DNA of 64,000 bases, from NCBI GenBank assembly GCA_964017045.1, contig OZ024798.1:13221630-13285629 (forward strand), written 5' to 3'. The notes under the pieces are model-generated. The model was not told where the DNA came from and made no database searches. It saw only the letters and a list, made by a program, of their open reading frames with translations. The position numbers and the translations under genes were made by a program. Positions 36,201-51,136 of the stretch are shown here, in pieces (position 1 is the stretch's first letter; each line of letters starts with the position of its first letter). This DNA is from Omphiscola glabra. Taxonomy: Eukaryota > Mollusca > Gastropoda > Lymnaeidae.

Positions 36201-39200
36201 ATACATTCACAGACAAAGAAGTTTGTTGCCACACTAAAAAATTCAAGCATTTATGAAAACAGAAATAATACAAAAATATCATCAACACTCATCTCTTCTT
36301 TAGGGACAGTTAAATGTACACTAATTTGGAAATGGGTCTATTGATTCTATGATAAACAGAGGAAATCAAAGCTATAATACAAATAGATATGCTAAACTGA
36401 GAGGGGTAAATAAATATTTTAAAAACTCTTATTCCTTAAAAAAAATAAAAAAATATATATTTATATAAATTATTATACTGCTTTATTGAATGGATGCTTA
36501 TATTTAGGCTAAACAAAAGATCATACAAATTAGAAATTATTTAACAAAGCAATTCAGTTGGCTGATATTATGCAAGGATCAAGTTAGGCTCCACTTAATA
36601 TGATATATTTAGCATCTTGATGAATGGGTAAGAAGCATGTTACCAATCTTGACCATTTAGAAAGAGCAATTTGATTAAACACCATACAATACAGTCATAT
36701 TAATTTAGCATTGAGCTAGATATGTGTTACACATTGTACAATTACACCTAGGAGAAAATATATAATTATATTTATATATATATATATATATATAAATATG
36801 TATATCTTTTATCATTTACTCAAATGTATGGAGCATGATCATGAAACATGTCATTATTTTAAAAATACCATAGACATAAAAAAAAAATCTGAAGCTTGTT
36901 TTAAAATGTGAATATTTTTCATGTCATGACTGGATGTCTAAAAGACATGAAAAATTAGTACAAAAATAGAACAAAATTGAATTTGATGAAAAAAAGGTAT
37001 GAATTATTTATTTTAAAATAAATAGTAAATGTTTAATGTGATGATTTAGGCTAATAATTAATATGCAATATACAATAAATAATATACTTAGGAAGGGAGA
37101 TGAAATTTTTTAAGGACCTCATTCCCTCATAGCCAACCCATTAAACCTAATGGAATATATATAACAAGCATGCAACCTTTCCGGAAGCCAAGTAAAAGAT
37201 AAATAATATTTTTTTGGAATATAAAGATATAGGCTAATTTAACATTAATGTAAAAAATGCAATACTTTCTAAATCAACTATTTCATGCAGCAATTTACAA
37301 TTAAAAGGTTGCATTGGTTTCATTTTTAAATGAAATATTTAGCTATTTAATTCTAGAATTCAAAGAATATTTTTTAAAAAATGATATTGATTGTGATAAT
37401 ACAATTAATTTTAATGGTATCATGCTCCTTGTTCCATAGTCAACAGCAAAATATCTTCCTTCATAATTGAACATGATGTTTGCTTTATCCTTTCTGCTAT
37501 AAAATTCATTTAAAATTAAAGATATTAGTTTTACCCTTTTATTTTACCATTTAGAAAATTGTCTATTTGGACTACATAAAATCGTAGGCCTAAACAAATT
37601 AGGAAGTACAGAATAAAATTAATGCTTATGAATGGTATTAAATTTAAAACAAAGATTTACACAAAATATTTGCTCTTTAAAAAAAAAACATGAAGGAATT
37701 CAATAAAGCAAGTTATTTGATGTTTCAATAATGAATTACAGCTGAGTAAATTTACGCAAACACGAAAGCCATATTTTAAAAATAAAACCTGACAGGAAAA
37801 ATTCATTTGTAACAATTTAAAGACTTATGAATGTTAACCTCATCCATTTTATGAGTATACTTAGGACAGAAAAGCTGCAGGAGTTAACAGATAAGGCAAA
37901 CCCCTTTCCTCAAAACAAAAAAACACTGTGAGCAATAATGAATCTGATAAAAAGAAAACCAATCTTAAAAAATATGAGATTGCAAAATAATTTTATGAAG
38001 CACACACCTCTGTATCCATTGGCACACAAGTGACAATTATTATTTACAAACACTGTTTCAGCACACATCAGTAAACATTTTAAAATATAGATTGAATAAT
38101 ATAAAAACATTTAATAAGCAGGGAAAAATGAAAACAAAATATACAATAAAATTCCTTCTAGATGATGGAAAGAAATAAAAACAAATATATATGTTTTAGG
38201 ATAATGATGATAGAAAATATCTGACTTAATAAACCTGAAACCATTTCTCTACTAATTGTTAAGAAATTGAGCAGGAAACAAATTAATATATGTAAGGATT
38301 AAGAATGATTTTACTAGGCCAATATAACCTGAATTCAAATCTACAATTGCTTTCTATTGATTTTAGCGATTGCTTTTATCCATTCATTGTTATAATGATA
38401 AGATTTCTAAAAATAAAGTATGGAGTTCTTGTGCTATTATAAAAGGATACATATCAGGAGCAAAGAGATGTTTTTTTTTCATGTGCAGGTAAGAGTTAAC
38501 TCATCAAAAAATTAATCTAGGTTTTTATTTCATACAGATTTTTTTATTTTTTAGTAAATCAATTTTAAAATGATAAGATGCAGCAAATTCACCACCCCCC
38601 CACCTCCATATAATTTGTCTCCTATCCTTTAATCTCATTAATACATTAATAATTATTTAAGCCTATTGCAATAAACTTTAATATGAACGAACTTCTTCTT
38701 TCTGCAATAAAATTTAAGTGAAACTTCCTTTATTAGAATAAAACCAAAATAAATATTTCTATGAAACCGAAATTATGAACTTTGATAATAGCGAAAGTAG
38801 ACAATTTTAAAAATAACTTTAAATTAACTTTTGTTTCCATACAGGTCGGCCCTAATAGTTATAAGTTTCAAATATTACAGAATAGAATGTTAAAAAGAAA
38901 AGTGTTTGGAAAGCAAGCACCTGCAAGTTTTATTTAATCCAGAGCTTTGATACATCGTTTTCACATCTTATTAATATAAAAACTATTTAAATATCTTTTT
39001 ATAAACTCATCTTATTTATAATTAATATTTCAATAGCCTATTCATTACTCATTAGATAAGATCATTGAATTAAAAAAATAACTTTTCATACTTCATTGTC
39101 TTAATTAAATATTTTTAAAGAAAATATGAAAATGTCAACTGACGTACAAATATCTTCAATTTCTAAAAAACTGTAAAATTGAAATAAAAGTGACATAGCC

Positions 39201-41714
39201 TACAAACATTATTTAAAACAACAAAAATATTTATAAATGCCCACAAGAAAAAAATTAAAATGTGAAAACATATGTCTCTTTTTCATTTAAAGATTTAACT
39301 ATTAGTCATTTCTTGTCAATATATTCAAAAAGACATGAGTTAATTAATGGCCGCCAGTAAACATAGTCTATTTACCTGTCAATGAATATAAATGAGACAT
39401 GAAGTGCTGGACATATATGTAGCAAAATAGATTAACATTATGTACATGTTAGAAATTCTTGTACAAAAAGGAATGTAGAAATTAGTGTCACAAGAATTCA
39501 TTAAATTACAGTAAGAGAATTATGCATGCATTTACACAACTTTGTTTTCTCATTGTTCAATGTTTTTTTTTTTATTATGCCATATTTTAAACAGGTTAAA
39601 AAAAAAAGTAGACATGGTGCATTTTAATTTCAACAAATCTTTTGTTTTATTCCATCTAAATGTTTCTACATGCTAAAAAATAAAAGAGAACCATAATGCT
39701 ATTTCTTATAATCCTTGTTAACCATTTTAGACCCATAGCTGTCATATTTTGAAAATCTGATTTATTTTTCAAGATGAAATAAATAAACCTGAGCACTTAA
39801 TGTTTTCAATTTTTACAAAGGTCAAGGTCTTAATGAATGAACATTGTACTAACCATTGTTTTTGTTTACTTAATTGTGAATAAAACACAAGTATAGAGTC
39901 CAGGCACTTGTTTTCTTGAATTATATAAAGTTAAACTATCACAACAAGGCCTGTGAGTGGTAGCCCATAAAATCAGGTTTAGTTTATCTTCTTCCCCAAT
40001 GAACAGACCTAGCTTGCTATTATTATTATTAGAATATAAATTTAAAAAAATCAACACGTTTTCTCACTTTAAATCCCCAACATATTTTTTACTTTCTTTT
40101 AGTTTAAAAAAAAAAATTTTTAAATAAAATTTCCAGAAATAAGGTTATCTGACCCATAATCATAATCAGGTGAATCATGATAATCATCTAGGTTTGAAAA
40201 AATAAAATTTCAAACAAAGATTTGAGAGCCTTTTCCAAACACAACTGTTAGTTTGTCAGCCTCCATTCTTATGAACAAAAAATGAACTAATACCAAATCA
40301 CTTTGATTTGTAGTACTGTCAAAAGAACAAGAAACAGCTGTTTTCAATTCAGGAACTGATAATCAATGCTGCTATGATATGATATGAGGCTGGAAAATGT
40401 CAACATATATGCAACATCTTACATAGGGTATTTCAATGCTAGTTTTTTAAGAATTATTTTTTAAGCGAGTAATTGGTAAAGCGAGAATGCAAATGTGGTC
40501 TTTGTTCATAACTTACATTCATTGTCATAAAAATATTTCTTTTAAAAGTCACCTCAGTGTGTCAAATGAATGTAATTTTTAAATTAAGTTTTCATGCTCT
40601 ATCAAAAAATAAATTAAACAATTATTTTGCTCACCTCAAAACTGAGAAATGTACAAATATATAATAAATTGTTTGCCAGTGGCCCCTAAAAGTAAAGCTA
40701 TTTATTTTGCATTAATTAAAATTATTATTTTATACACATTTAAATCAAACTTTTCTCCTTATCATTAATTACATTTTAGACTTGCTTAGCTTATAATTCT
40801 AAAAATTCTTCATTCCAACTCTAGCTCTTCCTGATAATCAGATATCTAATTACTCAATAATCACTCTAAAAACTAAAGCTCTTTTTTTTTTCAAAGCAAA
40901 AGCTTATTTAAAAGAATTGCTTTAATAAAAAGCACATGAAGCTTATGTTATAAAATGTAAAATTGTAATTTATTATACTTGCTCTATTTCTAGTAATGAA
41001 AAGTCTACCAATGTTAAATTGAGTACCATACTCCATAGTTATAGTATGTATTTTTTTATTTTTTCAATTTAATTAAGTTAAAGAAATAATATTTGGGAGA
41101 ATACAATCAAGTGATAGGGCTGGTATCTTACACTGGGGTTCACTGACCCCCAAAGGGGTTCATATTCAGCCTTCATTGGAGTCTTAAGAAAAAAAAAACG
41201 TATACTTATACAGCTATTCTCCACTAAAATTTAAAAAATCAGGAGTTTATTTCCTTTACCAGAATACTAGTTTAGGGCCATAGCCGCACAGGAGTAATAA
41301 TAATGGTTCACAGCATCAAAAAAGGCTTAAACCCTGTGGGGCATACTTTTTAGACCTAAAGAAATCAAGTGCAAATTAGTTTAAGAAAATAAAAAATACA
41401 GCAAGTATTGACCTGGAAATAATCTCATCCAGGCTTTGCTTACATTGAGGGAAACATGTTCAGAAGAGCAAGGCAGCACCTTATACAATTATAGCATGGT
41501 ATTAAAAAAAAATACACCTGTACATCCATTTTATGAAGTCATGGAAATACACATGTTGGTTCTGCAGTAGCTGGTATCTCACTACTAGCGGAATGTCACC
41601 AAGCTCAAGAGTAAAATATTTCTTCTTTTTTTTTTTTTTGTACCAGCACCACAAGTGTAACTGGGTGGAGGAGAACCAACCAAAAGTTAAGGCACAAATT
41701 GCCTTGTTGATGAT
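33231..41714. other. 8.4-kb AT-rich stretch without a supported gene
   Basis: I see no exon with conserved protein features on either strand. The sequence is very AT-rich from about 35500 on, with poly(A)/poly(T) runs and a (TA)n tract at about 36772-36794. The part nearest 41714 lies downstream of the transporter stop codon, so some of it is probably 3' UTR. A minus-strand AATAAA at 41246-41251 is one candidate end. A segment at about 41140-41340 with GGGGTTCACTGACCCCC looks transposon-derived. Confidence 0.5.
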
Positions 41715-42451
41715 TTACACTTGGGCTTCACATAAATTAATGTACAAATCACTATCATAAGACACTGTGGCTGTGGACTCTTTCTCTTGGCTCGGTGGAT
41801 CAAACAGATCAATCCTCACATCATTCTTCTTACTCTTCTTCCCCTCAAGCTTCCCATAACCTCGGTCCCCATTATCTTTACTGCTGGATTTATCTGTGTT
41901 GTTTGAAAAGGTGCTGTCCGAAGGCCCATCTGTCACGGACTCAGAGTAGTCAGCTTTGGTGACACTTAGTTCCACTTGGTTGGATGAGCTGCCACCAGCT
42001 CCACCTTTCTTTGAAAATTCCCCAGTGGAGCCATTACTCTTGATGCCATCTTTTTCTTCTGTGATTTTTGTGAGGACAGCCTGTTTAGGTTTATCCCTTT
42101 CTTTGTGCTGGACAAAACACTGAAGCTGGACTCGCACGCCACCTCCATCACTTCTGCTGTTGGAGCTGTTTGTGCTGTGCTTGCTGAGCTTGATGGGGGT
42201 GTGTCCATTGTGTGTCATAATGTTGTGTTTGCCACTTGGGCAGCCTTCAGAGAAATCAATGTCTAGGAGGGCAGCAGCCTCAGTTATGTGTGCAGGATAC
42301 TGGCAGCTGCTATGTTTCTGAAGAACTTCATGATTGGACGGGTGTCGCTCAAAGAATGGCATGGCATAAAACAAGAGGCCTCCCACCATCATGGCCACAC
42401 CCGCTAGAATGTAGCCAGCGACCTTTGACTCATAACTCTCATTCAAGTATG
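41715..42451 (-). CDS. SLC16-like gene exon 8: TM12, long cytoplasmic tail and stop
   Basis: Starts [14 protein letters not shown], continues with TM12 ([18 protein letters not shown]) and ends at a TAA at 41715-41717. The tail of about 210 residues is hydrophilic and rich in Ser, Asn, Lys and Gly (for example [20 protein letters not shown]), so it is likely disordered. The protein ends YINLCEAQV. No further splice donor is needed. Confidence 0.92.
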
Positions 42452-45400
42452 CTGAGGATGAAAATAAGCTAAAATTTAAAAAAGAATAATTCTCTAAAAC
42501 TGTATAATACTTAAAAGTGTCATTTAAAAATTATTTTAAACTATCAATACATTTGTGTAAGGTTTGTCCAAGGGACAAGCACCTATGCTCTGGCAGAGCA
42601 CAAGAAAGTTATTGTGTTAAGAGCTGGAAAATTATAACAAAAATTGCAGCTTAAATTGCAAATGGAAATATACAACAGCTTATATAATTAGGTAATTTTT
42701 TTTTAGGTATTGTAGTATCTACAAAAAGTTCATCTGATTTTCTTAGAGCAACAAGCAAAGCAGTCTTTTCTAGACTTATTTTTTTAATAATTGTACAAAA
42801 GAGTGAATAGAGGAATGTCTTATTTTGGAATAGAAGGTAAGGGTATGGTATAAAAAACAGCACTGAACAAGTTGTAGATTTCTAGTGGAGTATCATTGCA
42901 TGTTAACCTGCAGCAGGTGCTCCAAATAACATTGGGAAACTGTTAGCAGCACACAGAAAGCTCCACGCTCTTTCCATCAGCTTAGTTTTTACTAGTTCAT
43001 AAACATAGGTCTTTAGGCTGAAAATAAATTTTAATCTTCTACAATTCATCATTAAAGTTTAAAACTTTATTCACATGAATCACAATGAATTAGTGAAGAA
43101 TTAAAAGTGACCTTTTTAAAAGATTTTTTCATTGGGTAAAGAAAACACATCAAAAATGATGAGGAAAAGGTATCCCAGAAAATAGGGATTCCAGTCATCC
43201 AAATTTGGGATGATGGCAGAGGTGTGGGATCAGCCCATCTGATGTGCAATGGATGATCAAAACCATCCATAAAATATATATATATTTTTTAGAACAAAAC
43301 AAAAATCCTTAAAATAATTATATTTTCAGATATACATTTAAGAATTTTGATTTTCTAGTGATATGCTCAACCAATAAATGTTATAGATAAATGGTTGCAT
43401 GTTTTACAAATATGTCCTAGCAATAACCAAATCATTATCATATCATAATGATTTTACTTGTTTTTGATAGCAAGCTACCGCCAATTTTTAATTCCTAAGT
43501 TTCATTGGAATCATATAGTGCATAAAGTTACTTGTTGAATAGTTACTTGATAATTTAGCCCCTCCTAGGTAGTTATTTCCTATTTAATTTTTTCATGTAG
43601 CTTTTATTAATTCCCTTCATTTTACAAATCATCTTCTATTATCATTTCAAATATGTTTGGATACTTAAAAACAATGATAAGGATTTTCTATTATTATTTG
43701 GATATCAAATCAATTTTAATATGATAAAAATAAAACATATCTGTTTATATTTAAGTATATATTTAAGTATTATTATTATTAATATGTTAAAATAACAAAT
43801 TAATTATTTTATCCAAATTTGAAAGTTAAGCCACTGGTATTCTTTTTATTGTCAGAAAATTTTCATCTTAGTATTACTAATTCATAATCACATTTAACAG
43901 GAAAACCAAAAAATCTCTTGTGTTTTATTTTATTGTGTTGTTAATATTGCAAAATTACATTTAAATGTATGTTATCCAAATGTCTTTAAAGAATATCAAA
44001 TTAAAATTTTTGATGGAACTCAAAGAAAGAAAAAGTAAAATACTCTAATGAAAATTTAATTTAAACTTGCAAATCATAAGCTTTAAATTTCCTTGAGTTA
44101 ATAACCGGGTGTGACAAAACTATCAATGTTTCCTTCCTTTTTAAAATAAATTTAATAAATATAATTGATAGCTTTTTAAATTGTTAACACATCACACCAA
44201 ATTTTAGTTTTGAATTTATAACATTTAATAAGTTTTACTTATTTTAAATTCCAAAATTGTGCTTTTATCAATGTTATAAAGTAATAAAAACTTAACATTT
44301 AAAATTATTTTTAATAAAATAATACAGTTTAAGCCATTAAGGCCAATGAAAATTCATAGCCAAATACCACTCACTAATGCACTTATCATTCATCCAAATA
44401 AGAACAAACCATATAAAGTTGTAAATGATTCATTTTGATATCAATATCTCAAAACTCAATGTTACAAAGTTGAACTTTGATATAGATTTTAATGTTAAAA
44501 TAAATAGCTATAATCTTTCAATATACGGCATTAGGTGTAGATCTATTTTTGTAGAAGATGTAAGACAATGCATGGTAAAAGTGTGTAAGGGCTGTAAAGT
44601 TTTAATAAAGTTCACAAGATACGCCTAATAATGAAGGAGTGAATTTGATTAATTCAATACTCTGACAAACTTGTATTTAAATAAACAAAACAAATATTAA
44701 CTTTGTCAGAGATTTGTAGATTTGTTAATTATAATTAATTACAGTTGGATAAATTTTATTACAAAGTCATAAGTTTTATTACAAAGTCATAACTTACCTG
44801 TAGTAATAACTTCCACAGCAGATGCCATAGGCCCAGGCATACAATGCATGAGAGCTCTCATCAGTTGCCATTAGTAGCAACAGTGTGAACAGTCCACACA
44901 GAATGGCAGACGTCTGGCACAAATGTCTTCTGATTAAATGTTTGAAAAATATTCTATTTTAATATATAAATAAGTAGTAGCTCATAATTTATACTTAAAA
45001 TTAACTGGAGTTTTTTAATATAGCTTGTCATGGCTCTAAATTTATCTACAATATTCAAATATGTAAGAACTCATAATAAGAAAAATCTAAGCTAATGATT
45101 ATTTAAATTTTTTATATTTACTTCACTGTTATTTACTAATAGTATTCGCAATGACAGAAATGCTCAAATTCAAACAAAAAATGTTAGTCACGAATCTAAT
45201 ATTAAATTCATATGATTTTTAAATTTTTTTAACCATGAAAAAACATGACAATAGACAGTCAGAAAAAATGGTACTATATTAACTGGCAAAATTATTCCTA
45301 AAAATATGACCCAAAAAAATTTCTTGACACTATTTAAAGATAAAGTAAAAAAAAAGAAAATCAGATAATTAGTAATTTATGCATTATTTCATCATGCTGT

Positions 45401-48400
45401 TTATTTTCAGAGAGAGAAACCATAATATTTTTGTTACTGAGGATGAGTTTATCCTTAATCAGATATGGTAATTTCTTGTTTAATATGTTTGCCCTTTGGG
45501 AAGATAGTTTTGCAATGGTCATGGGGTTTAAAATAAATAAACCTTTGTAAAGCAAGTACTACAATAATGTCTGTAGTGATGACAGTAAGCCAACATGGAA
45601 AATGGTGGAAAAACTTTCATATAAATCTATGACTGGCTGTACTTCTCATAGACTCCACTGGATTTGTAGCACTGATTTCTATTCTCATACACTCACCTTG
45701 ATATGTAGCATTCACCTTGATAATTAACACCTCTTTGCTATTTCTATATACTCACATTGATGTGTAGCATTCACTTAGATGTGTAGCACTCACCTTGATA
45801 TGTAGCATTCACTTTGATATGTAGCATTCACTTTGATGAGTTGCACTATCCTTGATGCAGAGCCTTCACCTTGATATTTAACACTCATTGCTATTGTTAT
45901 GCACCCACCTTGTTATTTAACACTCATTGCTATTGTTATATACCCACCTTGATATGTAACACTCATTGCTATTCCTGATGGTAATGTAGCCAAGTCCAAT
46001 ACAACCAACCACAAACCCCATGCCCAGGTAAACACTGAGAAGGAACAGCCTATCTGGATCCTGGTTGTGCTCCTGGGCTGTTCTGACCTTTTCATATCAA
46101 GAAATTCAGGTGTTAAGTATTAGTTTCACCCCATCCCCACCTAAACCCCCCCCCCCCCCCCCCCCATATTAAAAAGATAATTTATTTTTCTTTAGTGTTT
46201 AATAGTTTCAAATATTCAACTTGACTCAGAAGTTTGGGATTTTACTGAAAATTTGCAGCTCATTCCTCCTATAAAGTATAGCTTTATTTGATAGCCGACT
46301 GTCAAGACAAGTATTTTTACGTAATAAGATTTACACACAGCAGACTGATAGATTTGTGTTACTTTAATTGTTTACACCACAGATGACTGAAGTGTACTAT
46401 TTTTTTTTAAACTGTTAAATCTGAGACTGGTTGAAACTGACCCCTAAATGAATTCTAGCACTTTTGAAGAGTACTACTTCTATATCTAGTTGACATTTAA
46501 GAAACTTCTGTTCAAGCCCGAGGTTTAACACCTATAAGAGAAAAAGGTGTGCAGAAAATAAAACAGATTAGAATGGCTATGTTTGTTTGACGATGGTGAA
46601 TGAATTTGTTCTTTCTGTCTGAAGAAATAAGAAGAAGCCCTCTTTAGTAAACAGTTATCTAATTGTTGACAATGGCAAAAATGAGCCACTTAATCCATTA
46701 TTATAATGTATAATGTTGAAGCCTTGATAATAATTTGTTGGACTACAAAGTATTGTCCCTTTCCCAATTGTTTCCCCCTGAATTATCAATAAAGACAATT
46801 TTCCTTTATTGTTGCCTAAGAGTGTTGTCTAACATGACATATTTGTCTAAGGTAACAGAATTGTCTAACATAACAGAGTTGTCGAAAATAACAGAGTTGT
46901 CTAACATAATAGTTGTCTAACAGAGTTATTTAAGATCTATTGGCATCATGTTATGCATATCAGTATTAGTGTAAATTTCAGTCACATAATAATATAAGCC
47001 AAGTATTATTTTCTATTAAAAAAGGATTTTTAAAAAGAAGTTTATTACTTTCAAGTGTAAATTTGGAAGTTTACCAGGAGGATAAAAGGGACATGAATCC
47101 CAAGTCCAATAATTGCAGAGATGACAATCAGCGCACGCAGGGACCTCATCCTCAGGGCACTGAAGTCCAGATAGGGGGGCTTCTCTGCCTCTCTGTCTCT
47201 TCTGTTTTTTTTTTGGCTTTTAAGATGGAGGATGACCTTGCGACGGGGGTGGTACAGATTTGCAGAGCGATACATGGCCCCAGCCACAATGGTAAGGACA
47301 AGTAGCCCAGCCACACACTGCAGTCCATGCATCCAGTCAATGACCCTGGTGATGGAAGCACAAAGAGTACAAATGTTTAATCTTTCTCAGTAGACTATCT
47401 TATTAAGGACCACTGTTTAATCATTCCCAGACCATCTTATTTAAGGACAATTGTTATATCTTTCTCAGACTTTCTTATTTAAGAACCAATGTTTATTATT
47501 TCTCTGACTATCTTATTTAAGTACCAACGTTTAGTCTTTCTCAGACTATCTTATTTAAGGACCAACGTTTAATCTTTTTTTGGACTATCTTATTAAGGAC
47601 CAATGATTAACCTTTCTCAGACTATCTTATTTAATCAAACTGGTTGCAATATTTATCTGTAGCTTCTACGACTTGCATGAAATGCAACTAGCAAGAATTG
47701 ATTTATAGTACATTGACTCGAACAAGGGAAGGGGCATTGTACAATGGAGCCAAAGTTAAAATTTAAAATAAAGGAATGAAGCTTCCCATACTTTTATGTA
47801 AGGTAACCATAATGAACTGACTTAGGATGCACAAATACTGATGTTTTTTTGGGGAGGTATTTGAGAAGCAGAGTTCCAAAGTGTATAAATCATGAATAAA
47901 ATATATAAATAATTTTAAAATGAAACAATATTAATTCCCTATTCTTTTACCAGCCATGTTGCCCCACTCTTCAACCGACTATGTTGCCTCGCTCTTCTAC
48001 CGACTATGTTGCCCCACTCTTCTACCATCTATGTTGCCCCACCTCTTCACACAACTATATTGCACCCCTCTACGCTGGTATACATTCTTTCTACTACCTA
48101 TATAATAAGATGGGTTAGTAACAAAAATAAACACATAGCTTTAAATACTTAGGTCCCCCCACCCCACCACCCCCACCCCAATCTTCAATCACCTCCCTCA
48201 TCACTTTTAAATTTAGCCGGAGCTCCGAGTGGAGCTAGATCTGATCAGAGCTTACAAAAATATGTCCGGAGCGGACACTACTCCTTCGAAAAAACGAGAT
48301 TTAGCTCCGTGCTGAAGCTGGACATAAATGCCATCTCCCCACGGATATAAGTTTATCACGTTTTTTTTGTTTTTTTTATTGAAATTACTCCGATCTATCA

Positions 48401-51088
48401 CGCAATCATAAAACATACTTCATTTTATGACCGCGCCTTTGCAAAAAATTATGTTACCCTATAAATAAAACATTTGTTCCGATTTAATCAAACTAAATAT
48501 GTTCTTAAGAAGTTCAAATTTTAAATAGCAGTAATTTTATTATCTCAGCTGCATTTATCAATATCTATTTAAAAATTTCAAATAATAGCCCCCTGCCCCT
48601 CCACCCCCAATATTTCCGTTTTGAATAAATTTCTTTTTGTTGTTACAAAATGTTAATACAATTAACACACTTGACATCTGATTTTGTTTCCTAACCATAG
48701 TTAGTGAACTATAATAAAATCAATTTTCATTGGGGCAATGTTTTGCATATGTCAAATAACGTCAAAGTCAAAGGCCACACGGAGTGTAAGTTCAAAGGTA
48801 ACGGTGTGCGATGAGAATCTTAAAGGGATTCCTACTTGTTTCTTGCCCTACAGGAGTGACATAGAGCTTCACCACGAACGTCATAGAGTTGCACCAACAA
48901 CATCATTGAGCTGCAACACAAACGTCATATATCTGCACCATCATCGTCAAAGGGCTGCACCAATACCGTCACAGAGCTGCACCAACAACATCAAAGAGGT
49001 GCAACTCCAACGTCACAGAGCAGTGGCGTAGCGAGCTTAACTCGCGCCCGGGGCACAATACCTTTTTAGCGCCCCCAATACCTTTTTAGTGCCCCCTATT
49101 CGAAAACCATACAATTTTATAGTAAAATAAACCATTTGACGCCCCATTGTGAGTAGCGCCCGGGGCATGATGCTACTCTTGCCCCCCCTTACTACGCCAC
49201 TGCCACAGAGTTGCACCACCAACGTCATAAAACTGCACCACCAACGTCATACAGCTGTACCACCAGCGTCATAAAGCTGCACCACCAGCGTCATAAAACT
49301 GCACTACCAGCGTCAAAAAGCTGTACTATCAGCGTCATAAAGCTGTACCACCAACGTCATAAAGCTGTACTATCAGCGTCATAAAGCTGTACTATCCGCG
49401 TCATAAAGCTGTACCACCAACGTCATAAAGCTGCACCACCAACGTCATAAAGCTGCATCACCAACGTCATAAAGCTGCACCACCAACGTCATAAAGCTGT
49501 ACCATCAACGTCATAAAGCTGTACCATCAACGTCATAAAGCTGTACCATCAACGTCATAAATCTGTACCATTAACGTCATAAAGCTGTACCATCAACGTC
49601 ATAAAGCTGTACCATCAACGTCATTAAGCTGTACCATCAACGTCATAAAGCTGTACCATCAACGTCATAAAGCTGTACCATCAACGTCATAAAGCTGTAC
49701 CATCAACGTCATAAATCTGTACCATCAACGTCATAAAGCTGTACCATCAACGTCATAAAGCTGTACCATCAACGTCATTAAGCTGTACCATCAGCGTCGA
49801 GGATCACTCTAGAAACAAAAGTCTCCGACGTCTCGTTAGAGGGGACGTTGCAGAAAGCTGTAGGGTAACTCGATTCATGACGTATCAAACGGGATCCTTG
49901 ACGTATCAAACGCGATCCTTGACGTATCAAACGGGATCCTTGACGTATCAAACGGGATCCTTGACGTATCAAACGGGATCCTTGACGTATCAAACGGGAT
50001 CCTTGACGTATCAAACGGGATCCTTGACGTATCAAACGGGATCCTTGACGTATCAAACGGGATCTTTGACGTATCAAACGGGATCCTTGACGTATCAAAC
50101 GGGATCCTTGACGTATCAAACGGGATCCTTGACGTATCAAACGGGATCCTTGACGTACAAAAAAAAAGGATATCTGACTTATCGCGAAGTCCATTCAGAA
50201 ACCGAAACACTTGTCACAAAACAAGTATCTGAGACCGGCATGATTTAATATCAACCCCCATTGCAATTTTTTTTGGTTGTTGTTCCCTTCTGAGATGTCC
50301 AATGACTTCCGAACGTGAGACTCCTTCTTAGACCGGCTTACCGACCCGTCTTTCATTTACTGCTACACTTCTCCCTACATGACGAAAACGCCTTGTCGAG
50401 CCAATGAATGTGGCACACATTTAGTGAAACGCAGACAGACACTATCGATCGTAGCTGGATTCATTTGCCTCGCCGCCTGAGTGTTTCGACGCACTGCTTC
50501 CTCACTTCCACAAACCGAGTCTTTCACACGGTGTTATATTTCTGAGAATTCGTTTCAATTTCTTGAATTTCAACAAGAGCATGTATAAAAACGTAGATAA
50601 AAAAAATTATTTTAAGTACCAACTGTTTTGCAATAGGTAAGATGAAAAGAGGGATAATTACTTTCCGCACACGGCTGCACTGTTATGGAACGAACTCTGT
50701 TTTTAAACGGCAGTTACGGAACGAACTCTGCTTTTAAACGGCAGTTACGGAACGAACTCTGCTTTTTAAACGGCGGTTACGGGACGAACTCTGTTTAAAC
50801 GGTAGTTACGGAACAAACTCTGTTTTTAAACGGCAGTTACGGAACGAACTCTTGTTTTTAAACGGCAGTTACGGAACGAACACTGTTTAAACGCCTGTTA
50901 TGCCTCTACCTCTTGTGTCGCGCTACATGTTAAAATGTTCAACACGTATTTTGAGTAAGACGAGCGTGTACCAACATTTCAGAGATTATTGGCCCACTTG
51001 AACAGGATTTTGTAAGCCCTGTATAGTCCCACAAATTATATCGATATAAGCATTTGTAGCTTTTTTCCAAAGCAGAATAGACCAAACT

Positions 51089-51136
<48 letters not shown>

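Noticed and set aside
45913..46095. 60-codon minus-strand frame over transporter exon 5
   Set aside because: The alternative frame, with proper splice sites and phase, gives a transmembrane helix matching the transporter family.
48857..50158. Regularly spaced repeats resembling a CRISPR array
   Set aside because: Repeats are contiguous tandem units without unique spacers, in an intron of an animal gene.
49778..50248. Open frames of 111-138 codons on both strands over the 21-bp array
   Set aside because: The unit length is a multiple of three and has no stop in several frames, so all frames stay open. The peptides are pure repeats with no conserved domain.
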